Assembly (NCBI GenBank): GCA_050633325.1
Contig: JBOEGH010000015.1
Coordinates: 1 to 63,305 of the forward strand
Length of the DNA stretch: 63,305 nucleotides
Direction of reading: 5' to 3'
Origin: UBA1672 sp050633325
Lineage (GTDB): Bacteria > Pseudomonadota > Alphaproteobacteria > Micavibrionales > Micavibrionaceae
Each line of letters starts with the position of its first letter. Position 1 is the stretch's first letter. Shown in pieces: positions 46,079-56,115 of this stretch. Under the pieces are notes generated by a model. It was not told where the DNA came from. It was given only the letters and a program-made list of their open reading frames with translations, and did not search any database. The position numbers and the translations under genes are program-made.

Positions 46079-46178
46079 ATTACTTTGTCGGGTGATTGTA
46101 TATTGTGCTTATAAACTTTGTGTATGGTATTATGTATGTGGTAAATTAGGATGGGTAAAATAAAAGAGGGACTATGTC

Positions 46179-47762
46179 ATGACTAAAACAAAAAAACAGC
46201 CAATTGAAAATGCTGCTGCTATTATTGAGAAATTTGGTGGTATAAGGCCTATGTCCTCTAAGATTGGTGTCGCGGTCACAACGATACAAGGTTGGAAGAA
46301 GCGCGATAAGATTCCTGCGGCACGTAAAGATGCGATATTGGAAGCGGCGGAAGAGCATAATATTAATTTAGATGAATTTTTTGGTGATGCCCCATCTGAA
46401 GATATTATTGAAGTTAAAGCAGATAAAGATTCTTCTGATAAAAGTGCAGACAAAGAATTTGAAATATCCATTCCTGATATATCTGAAAAGTCCGATGATG
46501 TTGAATCCGTGGAATTAGAGCCTGTGATCGTAACGCAGGAAAAAGATTCCCAACCCAAAATAGACGATGTTATCGCGGCAAAGCGGGTTTCAAACAATGA
46601 TAATTATACAGAATTGTCAGTTGAAGAGACTAGCAGAGGCGTTAACAAAAACGTTGCAATTTCAGTTGCTGCGTTGGTTGTCTTGTTGGCTGCTGTTATT
46701 GCGATGATGTTACCTAATAAGGATGCTAGTGATCGTAGAGAGAAGTTGGCGATGAATGACGGGGCAGTAAAAGATGATTCTTCAGACTTTAAGGGGTTAG
46801 TTCCTCAAAACTGGTCAAAACAATTAGATGATCTGAAAGAGCAGGTATCTCAAGCACAGCAAACTGCCGGTAATGTAGTTGAAAGCGTTCAAGTCGCGTC
46901 GCAAAAATTTGCGGAAGATAATGGACTGGAAGAAAGAGTTGTGCAGTTGCAATCTTATGTTTCAGAAATAACCGATGAAAATGCGATCTATGGATTATTT
47001 AATCGTTATGAAAAGATGGATGATACAGAAGATGGTCAAGAATATTTAGATGATTCTGTATTGGAGTTGTCAGATCTGTTGAGCGTATTAAAAGGTAAAG
47101 ATGACTCATATGTTAATAATGCACTTGATGCCGCCAGGTCTCAGAGTGTTGCACTAAGCCAAACATTGGGGAATGTTCCTAAAACTGAATTGAAGGCGGC
47201 TGCTATGTTGCTTGCAATGACGCAGGTTAGATCTGCCTTAAACAGAGACGACGAAGCTTTTGAAGGTGATCTGGGCTTGTTAATGGGAATGGTTGGTGAA
47301 GATAATGGTGAGTTGTACTCATCTTTAGAGAAGTTAGCACCACATTCTAAATCAGGAGTTTTGTCTATTAATGGTTTACAAGAAGAATTCAGATCAGTAG
47401 CAGGTGATGCAGTTGCCGCATCTTTACGTGGAGAAGATGTTTCTTTTGGAGATCAGGCGACGGCGCGTTTTCATGATATTTTAAAAATTGAAAAAGATGG
47501 CGAGGTAATTAGTGGTACTGAAACTCAGGTAAAAATCGATGCTGCAGCAAAGATGGTTGCAAGTGGTAGAATTGATGATGCTGTTAAGTTTCTAAACAAA
47601 CAGCTGAACTCTAAAGAGTTAGCGCCACTTAGACCATGGATTAAAAAGGTACAAGTTGCCAAAGTTGCCAGACAGGCCAAGAAGTCTATTGAAAAGGCGA
47701 TTGACGTAAGTATGGGCAGTGGTCTTTTGGGGGGATCGCAGTTACTGAGTGATGGTGAGTAG
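46179..47762 (+). CDS. Mitofilin/Mic60-like membrane protein with N-terminal HTH-like segment
   Basis: 527 residues. Residues ~8-60 (ENAAAIIEKFGGIRPMSSKI, then VTTIQGWKKRDKIPAARK) look like a Cro/YdaS-type helix-turn-helix. An acidic disordered stretch follows, then a transmembrane helix (~163-183, VAISVAALVVLLAAVIAMML) and a periplasmic helical region. The C-terminus has the mitofilin-type pattern (LAPHSKSGVLSINGLQEEF ... VKFLNKQLNSKELAPLRPW). In alphaproteobacteria a Mic60-like gene (COG4223) sits between hemD and hemY, as here. Mic60 homologues bend membranes. The function of the N-terminal segment is not known. Confidence 0.8.
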   Translation: MTKTKKQPIENAAAIIEKFGGIRPMSSKIGVAVTTIQGWKKRDKIPAARKDAILEAAEEHNINLDEFFGDAPSEDIIEVKADKDSSDKSADKEFEISIPDISEKSDDVESVELEPVIVTQEKDSQPKIDDVIAAKRVSNNDNYTELSVEETSRGVNKNVAISVAALVVLLAAVIAMMLPNKDASDRREKLAMNDGAVKDDSSDFKGLVPQNWSKQLDDLKEQVSQAQQTAGNVVESVQVASQKFAEDNGLEERVVQLQSYVSEITDENAIYGLFNRYEKMDDTEDGQEYLDDSVLELSDLLSVLKGKDDSYVNNALDAARSQSVALSQTLGNVPKTELKAAAMLLAMTQVRSALNRDDEAFEGDLGLLMGMVGEDNGELYSSLEKLAPHSKSGVLSINGLQEEFRSVAGDAVAASLRGEDVSFGDQATARFHDILKIEKDGEVISGTETQVKIDAAAKMVASGRIDDAVKFLNKQLNSKELAPLRPWIKKVQVAKVARQAKKSIEKAIDVSMGSGLLGGSQLLSDGE

Positions 47763-47818
47763 AATTTAGCTTAATCTCCGAGGTCTCGGATTTGCTTTGA
47801 AAATTGAGGGGAATATTA

Positions 47819-49195
47819 ATGATTCGTGCATTATGGGCTTTGGCCAAAATGGGTGCTGTGTTGGCATTGGTTTTATGGGTTGCAGAGCATCCAGGTACAA
47901 TCACGATTGACTGGTTGGATTATAAGCTGACCTTTCATATTGGTCTTTTCCTTTTGTTTATGTTGCTTATTGTTGTCGTTGGAATAGTTGTCTTTACGAT
48001 TATCAAAACTGCACTTGATTTGCCCAAAACTATGGAGCGCTATAAGGATATTCAGCATAAAGAAAAAGGTTTAAAGGCCTTAAGCATAGGTTTGACTGCT
48101 GTAGCCGCCGGTGATTCTAAGGCTGCATCTTATCAGGCTCATCGTGCAGGTAAGTTCTTGCCTGATGATAATGCTTTGTCACAGTTACTTGAGGCGCAAG
48201 CAGCCCGACTGGACGGGCGAGAGATGGATGCAGCGCGTGCATTTATGTCCCTTATGGATAATAAGGATGCCACTTTCTTGGGCATTAGGGGGTTGTTGCA
48301 ATCTGCGCTGGATTGTGGAGATCATAAGGGAGCGTTGGAGCTTGGCCATAGAGCGCTAGAGTTACACCCGAAGCAGGATTGGATTTTATCCATTGTATAT
48401 GATCTGGAAATTAAAGCACAAAATTGGGATAGTGCGCGTAAAATATTATATCGCGCACAGAAGGCTGGCTGTATTTCTGTTGATAAGGCAAATAGTGATC
48501 GTGTTGCGATGATGTTGATTGAGGCAGAACAATTTAAAGCTGATGGTCGGGAAGAGTTGTTTTTCCGTAATCTTAATAAAGCATATAAATTAGATCCTCA
48601 TTTTGTACCGACTGTTTTGCGTTTAGCACGCATGTATTTATCACGTGGTAAGTATAAGGCCGCAGTTTCTGTTATAGAAAAAACTTGGAAACATTGCCCA
48701 CATCCCGGATTGGTTGAATTGTGGGAGGAGGCCTATAGACCTGCAAAAGATAATGATTTGATGGCGCGTATTCGTTGGTTTGAGAAATTGTTGAGCTTTA
48801 GACCAGATAGTGTTGAAGGCCTTCAGGCGTTGGCATCTGCCCTTATTAAAGACGGTCTATGGGGTGAAGCAAGAAAATATTTGCAGCAAGCAGAAGATAT
48901 CAGGCCGAATGTTAATTTATATAAAATGTGGGCGAATCTTGAAGAAAGAGCAACTCATGATGATACAGATGTTCGCGTGTGGTTGGAAAAAGCAGCAGAC
49001 GCACCGCGTGAACGTGTTTGGATATGCTCTGAAACAGGAAGAGAGTATGAGCACTGGGTTCCTGTGTCTGATCAAGGGTTGTTTAACACAATTATTTGGG
49101 ACTTTCCGCAAGGGAGGAGTTTTTCACAATCTTTATTTGGCTCTGTGCCGACAAAGGGCGTGAATAGTGGCGCCTTATTAATGGCACCTAAGTAA
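47819..49195 (+). CDS. hemY: HemY-like TPR membrane protein
   Basis: 458 residues from ATG 47819 (TTGAGGGG upstream, about 8 nt); the upstream TTG 47804 lies on the ribosome site. It has two transmembrane helices (~1-20 and ~40-62) then a tetratricopeptide array, with an early GLTAVAAGDSKAASYQAHRA and CSETGREYEHWVPVS near the end. HemY is a TPR protein of late haem genes found with hemC/hemD; its enzymatic role is unsettled. It is last in the hem run. Confidence 0.92.
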   Translation: MIRALWALAKMGAVLALVLWVAEHPGTITIDWLDYKLTFHIGLFLLFMLLIVVVGIVVFTIIKTALDLPKTMERYKDIQHKEKGLKALSIGLTAVAAGDSKAASYQAHRAGKFLPDDNALSQLLEAQAARLDGREMDAARAFMSLMDNKDATFLGIRGLLQSALDCGDHKGALELGHRALELHPKQDWILSIVYDLEIKAQNWDSARKILYRAQKAGCISVDKANSDRVAMMLIEAEQFKADGREELFFRNLNKAYKLDPHFVPTVLRLARMYLSRGKYKAAVSVIEKTWKHCPHPGLVELWEEAYRPAKDNDLMARIRWFEKLLSFRPDSVEGLQALASALIKDGLWGEARKYLQQAEDIRPNVNLYKMWANLEERATHDDTDVRVWLEKAADAPRERVWICSETGREYEHWVPVSDQGLFNTIIWDFPQGRSFSQSLFGSVPTKGVNSGALLMAPK

Positions 49196-49260
49196 CTTTT
49201 AATATGAATGGTAATATTTACTTTACGTAATTTGTTAATATAGCAGTTATACTTGGTGCT

Positions 49261-50106
49261 CTATAGACGAATTATGCCCTTTTTCCATAGATGGAATAGT
49301 GCCAAGCCACCCCAAAAACCACCAATATGAGATTGCCAAGACGTATCTTGGGAAATCATGCCCATTCCTATTATTATACTGGACCATAATAAAATGAACG
49401 GTAATGGCCCACGTTTTTGTATTTCGGGCCCGACCATTCCTTTTTCTATCATTATCATGAAAGTGACCGCAAAAAGGCCGCTTATCGCACCTGAAGCACC
49501 AATTACAGGTATAGTTGACCAAGGATTTAGTAATAAATATGCGATGTTTCCAGCCATTCCACATGCAACAAAGAAAATTGCCGTACGTTTTGCGCCAAAT
49601 TGTCGTTCAAAGAACACTCCCATTGCCATTAACATTACAATATTAAAAGTTAAGTGCATCCATCCACTATGTAGTATTAGCGTTGTTAGCGGTGCGATTA
49701 TCGCTGCTAATTGCCACTCAATGCCACCAGTATACATTGCAGGAGTAAAACCAAAATTATTTAAGATAAAAGATCTGTCAGCTTCATTTACGGCGAATGA
49801 CATAATCAATTGTACTATTAATATTGTACCAATCGAAATTCGGGAAAACATAGGTATTTTGTGCCAATTTATAAAAGGCTTTTTTCCTGATGCACTATAT
49901 TGTGCATTTTGACCCTGAGCCTTTGCGCGCTCTGCGCGGTATTGGCTTCTATATTGGTCTTCTAATGTTTCTTGTGCATTTTTTGTTGCGCGATCGTCTT
50001 GCGCTTTTTGTTTTTCAATTTTTTTCTTGTCTTTCGTTAAAGACTTTCGTTTATCTAACTCAGGAAAATGAATGATTTTATCATTATCGTTTTCATTATC
50101 ACCCAT
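49261..50106 (-). CDS. Rhomboid-family intramembrane serine protease
   Basis: 281 residues. A ~75-residue charged, coiled-coil-like cytoplasmic extension precedes six transmembrane helices. The catalytic Ser205 lies in GASG, the His260 in WQSHIGG, and the conserved HSGWMHLTFN (146-155) is intact. It cuts membrane proteins within the bilayer; the substrate is unknown. The start ATG follows AAGGAG on the minus strand. Confidence 0.93.
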   Translation of the reverse strand: MGDNENDNDKIIHFPELDKRKSLTKDKKKIEKQKAQDDRATKNAQETLEDQYRSQYRAERAKAQGQNAQYSASGKKPFINWHKIPMFSRISIGTILIVQLIMSFAVNEADRSFILNNFGFTPAMYTGGIEWQLAAIIAPLTTLILHSGWMHLTFNIVMLMAMGVFFERQFGAKRTAIFFVACGMAGNIAYLLLNPWSTIPVIGASGAISGLFAVTFMIMIEKGMVGPEIQKRGPLPFILLWSSIIIGMGMISQDTSWQSHIGGFWGGLALFHLWKKGIIRL

Positions 50107-50171
50107 GTTTTTGTCTCCTTAATCATATTATAGATTATCATTAAATGGAGTAACCTTTGGGAGCAAGAAAA

Positions 50172-50203
50172 AATCATCGATCCGTGGGGGGAAACGATGA
50201 TTT
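50172..50203 (-). terminator. Intrinsic terminator after 50230 gene
   Basis: AATCATCG (50172-50179) pairs with CGATGATT (50195-50202). On the minus strand a run of T follows the stem. The plus strand also has TTTT after the stem, so it may act both ways. Confidence 0.75.
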
Positions 50204-50229
50204 TCTTCAAGTATGGATTCTTGCGATTT

Positions 50230-50892
50230 CTACCCAAGTGACATTTTGAATGCAATGTCTGCGTTTTTATCTCTATCATAGTTATATTGTGCAGTCTCAT
50301 TACCTTTTGGCTCTATAAATTCAGGTGGGTGTACGCGTGTGACCATGTCTGCTGCTTTGGCGAGAACCTCTGTCATAACTAAATGCGCATGATTTATTTG
50401 TTCGGTAAGCTCTGCGAATGCTGTGCCAAAAGCGTTCTTGGCGATTTCTACACCCATAACCATCATCTCTTTTATAGTGCCTGATGATGGGATGTCACCT
50501 TCTGCGCTGTCACCGAATCTGGCTGCTATTACTTCTATGTCTTCAAGCTTTTTCTTGGCTGGCTTTTTGCCGCCACCACCGCTTTTTCCTTTTGATTTCT
50601 CATCATCCTCGTCATCGTCGCCTTTGTCGTCATTTGCTACCTCAATAACTACGTGAGTAGGCATTTGAAAGCAAACAGGGTATTTTTTAGTAATCTCCGG
50701 TGCGAGCCTTTTTCCACTTAGCCCCGGTTTTATATCAATAGTTATCGTTTCAGGGTTTCTCCAGTCTATCACGACGCAGTGGTTTTTATATTCTCCGACT
50801 TGTTTACATTTTTTTACAATGCGTTTGCCGGGATATACGGCCTCTTTAATATCAGAATCAATTAGGAATTGTTTTACATTTACACGCATCAT
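50230..50892 (-). CDS. Unknown protein with Asp/Lys-rich linker
   Basis: 220 residues. N-terminal half (1-95) has alternating strands with several Cys. A charged linker (~96-125, acidic then Lys/Gly-rich) follows, then a helical C-terminal half with FAELTEQINHAHLVMTEVL. No signal peptide or membrane helix. I recognise no family. It is separate from rhomboid by a terminator. Confidence 0.7.
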   Translation of the reverse strand: MMRVNVKQFLIDSDIKEAVYPGKRIVKKCKQVGEYKNHCVVIDWRNPETITIDIKPGLSGKRLAPEITKKYPVCFQMPTHVVIEVANDDKGDDDEDDEKSKGKSGGGGKKPAKKKLEDIEVIAARFGDSAEGDIPSSGTIKEMMVMGVEIAKNAFGTAFAELTEQINHAHLVMTEVLAKAADMVTRVHPPEFIEPKGNETAQYNYDRDKNADIAFKMSLG

Positions 50893-51079
50893 TTACTCCA
50901 GTGTCACTATGTTAAATCTTTGTTTACATAATCAGTAAGGTAAATAATCGCCTGAAAACTTTAAAAATCGTTTAATATTAGATGGCATTTTAACAGAAAC
51001 ACTGTTTCTCTTTTGCATATTGGGTGCGATTGATGCTATATTTTAGTGTGATACTTTGATTTTTATATGGAATGTTAAA

Positions 51080-51748
51080 ATGAAACGCCGTGCTATTTGC
51101 TTTTTTATGGTTTGTATTTTTGCCATGTCAACTACGCAACCTTTTGTGACTGTTGACGCGGCGGAATTGTGGAACAAGGGAAGCCATAAGAAAAGTAATG
51201 GCAAAACATATTATAATAAGCACAAATCGAAATCTAAGAAGAAACACACCCTGTATAACAGTCGTGGAATTTCGTCTAAAAATGATAGGCAGAAATCTAT
51301 ATCAAGAAAAAATTCAAGTTCTGGCTATGGTCTTTATAAAGAGGTCAGAATGTCTAAGCCTAAGGCATCTAAACAGTGGAAAAGAATGTCATCTTCTGCG
51401 GTTAGTAATAGGCTAAGTGATGTTGAGTTCGCATTAAGGCAAGAATATACGATTCTTATTGATGTTGCTAAGAAGCTTAACGAGGAAACTAAAAAGCAGA
51501 AAAAGAAAATATATGAAGACAATAAAAGGTTTGAGAAGCGCGTTGCTAAATATAAGAGGGATCAAGAACAAGCCAAAATAGATGAAGAGCTTGAAAGAGA
51601 TAAAGCTTATGCAAGGCTTATGAAAAACAAAGGCTGGCGCAAAAGAAACGGTAACAAAAACAGCAGTTATGATAAGCGAAGCTCTTCTGTAAGAGTTGAT
51701 TCAAGGGGTAAGAAAAAATCTACCAAACTGTATAATGATATTCATTAG
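51080..51748 (+). CDS. Secreted Lys/Ser-rich basic protein
   Basis: 222 residues from ATG 51080 (GGAATG upstream). The signal peptide (MKRRAICFFMVCIFAMSTTQ) ends near VDAAE. The mature part is very basic, with repeats of Lys/Ser/Tyr/Asn (~30-100) then a long coiled coil (LRQEYTILIDVAKKLNEETK). A protein of this kind could bind nucleic acid or polysaccharide outside the membrane. It lies upstream of the TSUP gene. I recognise no family. Confidence 0.7.
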   Translation: MKRRAICFFMVCIFAMSTTQPFVTVDAAELWNKGSHKKSNGKTYYNKHKSKSKKKHTLYNSRGISSKNDRQKSISRKNSSSGYGLYKEVRMSKPKASKQWKRMSSSAVSNRLSDVEFALRQEYTILIDVAKKLNEETKKQKKKIYEDNKRFEKRVAKYKRDQEQAKIDEELERDKAYARLMKNKGWRKRNGNKNSSYDKRSSSVRVDSRGKKKSTKLYNDIH

Positions 51749-51843
51749 AGTTATTTTATAACTAAAACTGTAATCATAATTTTTCTAACCATTATTCAAG
51801 CGCGTAAATTTTATATTTAATATGAGTATTCATTGTATATTGA

Positions 51844-52713
51844 ATGCAGGATAAACTGTGTTACTTTCAGTCTATGGATTTGATAATAGAGTTTTACCCC
51901 CTTGTGATCTTACTAGTTTTTTTAGGATGTGTATCTGGATTTTTGGCCGGTTTACTTGGTGTGGGTGGTGGTATCGTTCTTGTTCCCGGACTTTATGCTG
52001 TATTCACTTATCTACAGCCTGAGATGGGCTTTGATCGCGATAATTTGATGCATGTTTCCGTTGGAACGTCTTTGGCCATTATTGTTCCAACAGGCTTGTC
52101 GTCTGCATTATCACATCATAAGCGCGGTGGTGTTGATTTTAATTTAGTTAAAATGGTCGGGGCCGGTGTTGCTGTTGGGGTTATTTTTGCCACTTGGGTT
52201 GTGCAGGGACTTGATGCGTTAACTATGAAAATGATATTTGCCACCGTAATTCTTGTCTTAGCCTTCATTATGATCTCTAACCAATCTCATTTTCAAATAA
52301 GCAATGAGAATCTAAGGCAGCCATTCATTTCTATATCAGGTTTTGTTATAGGCAGCATTTCAACATTAGTCGGTATTGGTGGAGCAACATTAAGCGTACC
52401 GTATTTTACTATGCATGGTGTATCGATGCATCGTGCGGTAGGAAGTGCATCTGCAATCGGTTTGGTTATTGCTATGCCTGCGGCGATTGGTTTTATGATT
52501 ATAGGTTATGGTCAAGATAACTTGCCTCCCTTTTCTTTGGGATATGTGAATTTTCTGGCGTGGTTATCGGTAATTCCGATTAGCGTTTTGGTCGCTCCCT
52601 TGGGTGTACGTGTTTCTCATAAGGTAAGTGTGAAAAGGCTTAGGTCTGTTTTTGCATTTTTTATGATGGTAGTTGCCTTTAATATGTGGCGGAAAATATA
52701 TGTAGGGTGGTGA
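51844..52713 (+). CDS. TauE/SafE (TSUP) family permease
   Basis: 289 residues, about eight transmembrane helices in two inverted halves. Typical GLLGVGGGIVLVP near the N-terminus and VGIGGATLSVP in the middle. The family exports sulfite, organosulfonates or other small anions. ATG 51844 is used; ATG 51874 would give a shorter form and neither has a good ribosome site. 6 bp separate it from the next gene. Confidence 0.88.
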   Translation: MQDKLCYFQSMDLIIEFYPLVILLVFLGCVSGFLAGLLGVGGGIVLVPGLYAVFTYLQPEMGFDRDNLMHVSVGTSLAIIVPTGLSSALSHHKRGGVDFNLVKMVGAGVAVGVIFATWVVQGLDALTMKMIFATVILVLAFIMISNQSHFQISNENLRQPFISISGFVIGSISTLVGIGGATLSVPYFTMHGVSMHRAVGSASAIGLVIAMPAAIGFMIIGYGQDNLPPFSLGYVNFLAWLSVIPISVLVAPLGVRVSHKVSVKRLRSVFAFFMMVVAFNMWRKIYVGW

Positions 52714-52719
52714 TTTCTA

Positions 52720-53967
52720 ATGTCCTCAAGCTTCATTGCACAGCATTCTCATATTAATGAGGGGAGCGTATATTTTGATGCGTATGATTACCGTATTATA
52801 TGTTTGTTTTTCGCTTGTTTGATCTATGCAATAGCAGGATCACCAACACCTGACAGCTTTGGTTGGGCAGAGATTAGTGTAGGTGCGCTTCTGGCGCTTA
52901 GTATTGGAATAGGGCGTGCGCGTGACACTATTCTACAGCCGAATAAGAATCGTTTCTGGAGGACAGCAGGACAAGTGTTTTTTCTATATGGTATATCAGT
53001 TCCCGTAATTGTTGGGGTGGCATCCGGTAATGGGACATTTATGATTATTAGGGACATTATGCCCTTTATGTTCTTGTTTCTTCCGATGTTTCTTTTGCCA
53101 ACTATTCGTGCTCGGCCGCATTATTTTCGGCTTTGTCTTTTTTCCGTAGTAATGATTGGCTTTGTCTTTTCTTTACGTTCTTTGGTAGATCATTTCTTTG
53201 ATGGCTGTTTTCTATGGTGTGGAAGAGATCTGCTGTATTTAGAGAATATGCCAACGGTTTTATTGGCTTGTTTGTTTATGATTGGTGCGGCCATGTCGTT
53301 TATTATGCGCGGTGTTAAGTCATTTAACCTTATAATGTTCTCTATACTAATTATTCTAAGCATAGTTCCTTTTGCCGCTATGGTTATAACTTTACAGCGT
53401 GCAAGTGTCGGAGCGGTTGTTTTGTATGTGCTTTGTATTTATGGGTATTTTTTCTTTAAATCTCCTGCGCGAGCGATGAGTTTGTTTGTAATTCTTGTTA
53501 CGGCTTTATCATTGTTGAATATATCGTTTATTTCTGCATTTGATGCTTTGTGGGATAAAACATCAAGAGTTGGCCTGAATATGCGACCGCAGGAGTTTGA
53601 AGCGGTTTGGTCTGTTGTAACTGCCAGTCCCCATAGGTTTTTGTTTGGTATTGGTTGGGGAGGGCACTTTTCTTCACCTGCTGTTGGTGGTTTGAGTGTT
53701 AATTTTACACATAATTTTTTTTCTACCATATTGCTTAAAATGGGTGTTTTAGGGGTTGTATTCTGTATCTCTTATATAGCAGGACTTTTGGAGAGGTTAA
53801 TGCGCGTTGTATTGAAAAATCCTGTACTTGGCCTTGCTCTTGCTGCACCTATTTTGATAGATTTAACCCTGTATGCTAGCTTTAAATCACTTGATTTCGG
53901 TTTAGTGCTTTTGATGATTTCAAGCTCTTTGGTATACTTACGGCAACCCGAATCACTTCAAGTTTAA
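52720..53967 (+). CDS. O-antigen ligase/polymerase-like membrane protein
   Basis: 415 residues with ~10-11 hydrophobic segments and the long periplasmic loop before the last helices (GVGLNMRPQEFEAV-type region, then LFGIGWGG). The phrase TLQRASVG (~223) and a following HNFF are those of the Wzy_C/WaaL-like family. It would polymerise or ligate polysaccharide units at the periplasmic face. It is followed by GT4, Wzz-like and GT2 genes. Confidence 0.82.
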   Translation: MSSSFIAQHSHINEGSVYFDAYDYRIICLFFACLIYAIAGSPTPDSFGWAEISVGALLALSIGIGRARDTILQPNKNRFWRTAGQVFFLYGISVPVIVGVASGNGTFMIIRDIMPFMFLFLPMFLLPTIRARPHYFRLCLFSVVMIGFVFSLRSLVDHFFDGCFLWCGRDLLYLENMPTVLLACLFMIGAAMSFIMRGVKSFNLIMFSILIILSIVPFAAMVITLQRASVGAVVLYVLCIYGYFFFKSPARAMSLFVILVTALSLLNISFISAFDALWDKTSRVGLNMRPQEFEAVWSVVTASPHRFLFGIGWGGHFSSPAVGGLSVNFTHNFFSTILLKMGVLGVVFCISYIAGLLERLMRVVLKNPVLGLALAAPILIDLTLYASFKSLDFGLVLLMISSSLVYLRQPESLQV

Positions 53968-53978
53968 AAGAACCCTTT

Positions 53979-55211
53979 ATGCGTAGACCGACCATATTAT
54001 TTATGAACCGAGTGTATCCACCTGTGCGTGGTGCAACAGGACGAATCCTACAGGATTTGGCGGTATCATTTGCACGTGAAGGATGGCATGTAACGGTTAT
54101 ATCATCAGGCCCAAAAACAGAAGAAGAGCGTAGAGATGGTGTAAGGATATTACGTGTTAAAGGTGATGCGCGACCTAATGGTGCTATTTCTTATCTTTGG
54201 ATATGGTTTAAAATGTTGCTTTTGGCTCTACGTTTAAAGGGACGGCATATTCTGGTAACTATGACTGATCCTCCCTTGTTGATTATTGTTGGTCAGTTAG
54301 TGGCAAAGATTAAGGGAAGCAGACATATTAACTGGTGTCAGGATTTGTACCCTGATGTTATGCCTGTCTTAGATTTTAAAATGCCGGCATTCTGTATGCG
54401 CTGGTTTAAGCGTTTGCGAATTAGAGCCATGAAAAGATGTGACAAGGTAATAGTTTGCGGTAGATGCATGGTAAAGCATTTAACATTAGAGGGAATCGAG
54501 GCGCATAAAATAACTATGGTTCCTAATTGGCCTAATATGGAGCTTACTGATCCGGAAATGATGGATGTTCATGGTGTTCCTTACCAAGAAGTAGACTCTG
54601 ATATTGTCAGGCCTTTTGAAAAACAGGTCAAAACAGATTCCAGATTTCGTGTGCTTTATGCAGGAAATATGGGTTTAGCCCATCCTGTGGAGACTATAAT
54701 ATCGGCCGCAGAAATCCTAGAAAAGGAAGGTAGTGACATAGAATTTGTCTTTGTTGGCGATGGTGCAAGGTTTGATTATATTGCCGATATACGTTCGGAA
54801 AAATGTTTGGATAATGTTAGGTTATTGCCGTATCAACCGCCGTCACGTTTACGCGAAATAATGGAGAGTGGTGACATACATCTTATCACAATGAAAGAGG
54901 ATGCAGCGGGCTTGGTTGTTCCTTGTAAGTTGTATTCTGCATTGGCAGTGGCAAGACCAAGTATATTTGTTGGACCAGTGCAATCAGAGGTGGCCAAGGT
55001 TATTCGAGACTTTTCAACCGGTTTGGTTGTTGCAACAGATGACGTTGAAAATTTGGTGAATGCCATAAAACATTTCAGGGAAAGCGGAGATGCGTGGTTT
55101 GAATCTCACCGAGGCGCAGTACGGGCGCGTGAAGTTTATACCCCTCAAAAATCAATTGAGGCTTGGATGGATTGTGCCTGGGATGTTGTTAAGGATGATT
55201 TATCTGCGTAA
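53979..55211 (+). CDS. Glycosyltransferase family 4 (WbuB-like)
   Basis: 410 residues with a GT-B fold. N-terminal GATGRILQDLAVSFAREGWHV, the middle WCQDLYPD (typical of WbuB-type), VPNWPNM, and the C-terminal VLYAGNMGLAHP and VPCKLYSALAVARPSIFVG nucleotide-sugar site. It is cytoplasmic or membrane-associated and adds a sugar to an undecaprenyl-linked chain. It lies 11 bp after the ligase-like gene. Confidence 0.92.
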   Translation: MRRPTILFMNRVYPPVRGATGRILQDLAVSFAREGWHVTVISSGPKTEEERRDGVRILRVKGDARPNGAISYLWIWFKMLLLALRLKGRHILVTMTDPPLLIIVGQLVAKIKGSRHINWCQDLYPDVMPVLDFKMPAFCMRWFKRLRIRAMKRCDKVIVCGRCMVKHLTLEGIEAHKITMVPNWPNMELTDPEMMDVHGVPYQEVDSDIVRPFEKQVKTDSRFRVLYAGNMGLAHPVETIISAAEILEKEGSDIEFVFVGDGARFDYIADIRSEKCLDNVRLLPYQPPSRLREIMESGDIHLITMKEDAAGLVVPCKLYSALAVARPSIFVGPVQSEVAKVIRDFSTGLVVATDDVENLVNAIKHFRESGDAWFESHRGAVRAREVYTPQKSIEAWMDCAWDVVKDDLSA

Positions 55212-55287
55212 ATGATTATAGATTTTGGCATTTACAGGGGGGGCGTGCTATGAATCATTTTCTATGTTTTAATTATCAGGCGTGTGT

Positions 55288-56115
55288 ATGACATCAGTAC
55301 AGGTTCTACCGGAAAAAACTATCTTTGATGTTCTCCAAGATGTATGGAAAAGCAGGTTCTATATGCTTTCTTTTGCTATATTATTTTTAGTGATATCATT
55401 ATTGTTTCTATCCTTTACTCAAAAATTTTACCGTGCAGACATGATTATCGCACCAGCCACCCCAATGAATGGCGTTATGCGACCATCTTCACAAATTGGT
55501 GAAGGAACGATTCGCGTACAGCCTGAGAATTTTCAAAGTACTGCGGCTTTTGTGCGGTTTGAGGCTATATTTAATGGTATGTCTGTTGCCTCCGTTCTTA
55601 TAAAAGACAGAAAAATTATTGATGCGCTCCGTTTTGATAGAACTTTTGAGTTCTCTAAATCTTTTGATGATTGGAATGCGGAGAAACTATCTGAATATTT
55701 AAAAAAACGTATCAAGATTGAACCTGTTAGTGGCACTCCGTTGCGCCGTTTGATTTATTTGCACCCTAATAAAGATTTTGCAACTTATATGATAAGTAAA
55801 ATTCATCGTGTTAGTGATGATATTGTAAGAAGGCGAATTTTAAATGAAGTAAATGGCCGTATTTCTTATTTGAATAAATCTTTGTCCGTAACTGCAAATC
55901 CTGACCATAGGCGTAATTTGACCTCTTTGTTGATGGAGCAAGAGAGATTAAAGATGTTGGTGTCTTTAGATCAACCATATGCTGCAACCATTGTTGAGCG
56001 TCCGTACATATCATCTAAGCCACGTTGGCCAGATCCGTATGTAATTTATCCTGTTTTCTTATTTTTAGGCTTGCTGTCAGGTTTTATTGTTTATGGTTTG
56101 CGCCACCATGAATGA
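55288..56115 (+). CDS. Wzz/chain-length determinant-like protein
   Basis: 275 residues with transmembrane segments at both ends (~23-45, FAILFLVISLLFLSF; ~252-270, VIYPVFLFLGLLSGFIV) and a periplasmic helical domain between, as in Wzz/PCP. There is no attached tyrosine kinase. Upstream GTG 55282 is also in frame; the ATG 55288 is preferred. Its stop overlaps by 8 bp the start of the next glycosyltransferase gene. Confidence 0.82.
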   Translation: MTSVQVLPEKTIFDVLQDVWKSRFYMLSFAILFLVISLLFLSFTQKFYRADMIIAPATPMNGVMRPSSQIGEGTIRVQPENFQSTAAFVRFEAIFNGMSVASVLIKDRKIIDALRFDRTFEFSKSFDDWNAEKLSEYLKKRIKIEPVSGTPLRRLIYLHPNKDFATYMISKIHRVSDDIVRRRILNEVNGRISYLNKSLSVTANPDHRRNLTSLLMEQERLKMLVSLDQPYAATIVERPYISSKPRWPDPYVIYPVFLFLGLLSGFIVYGLRHHE

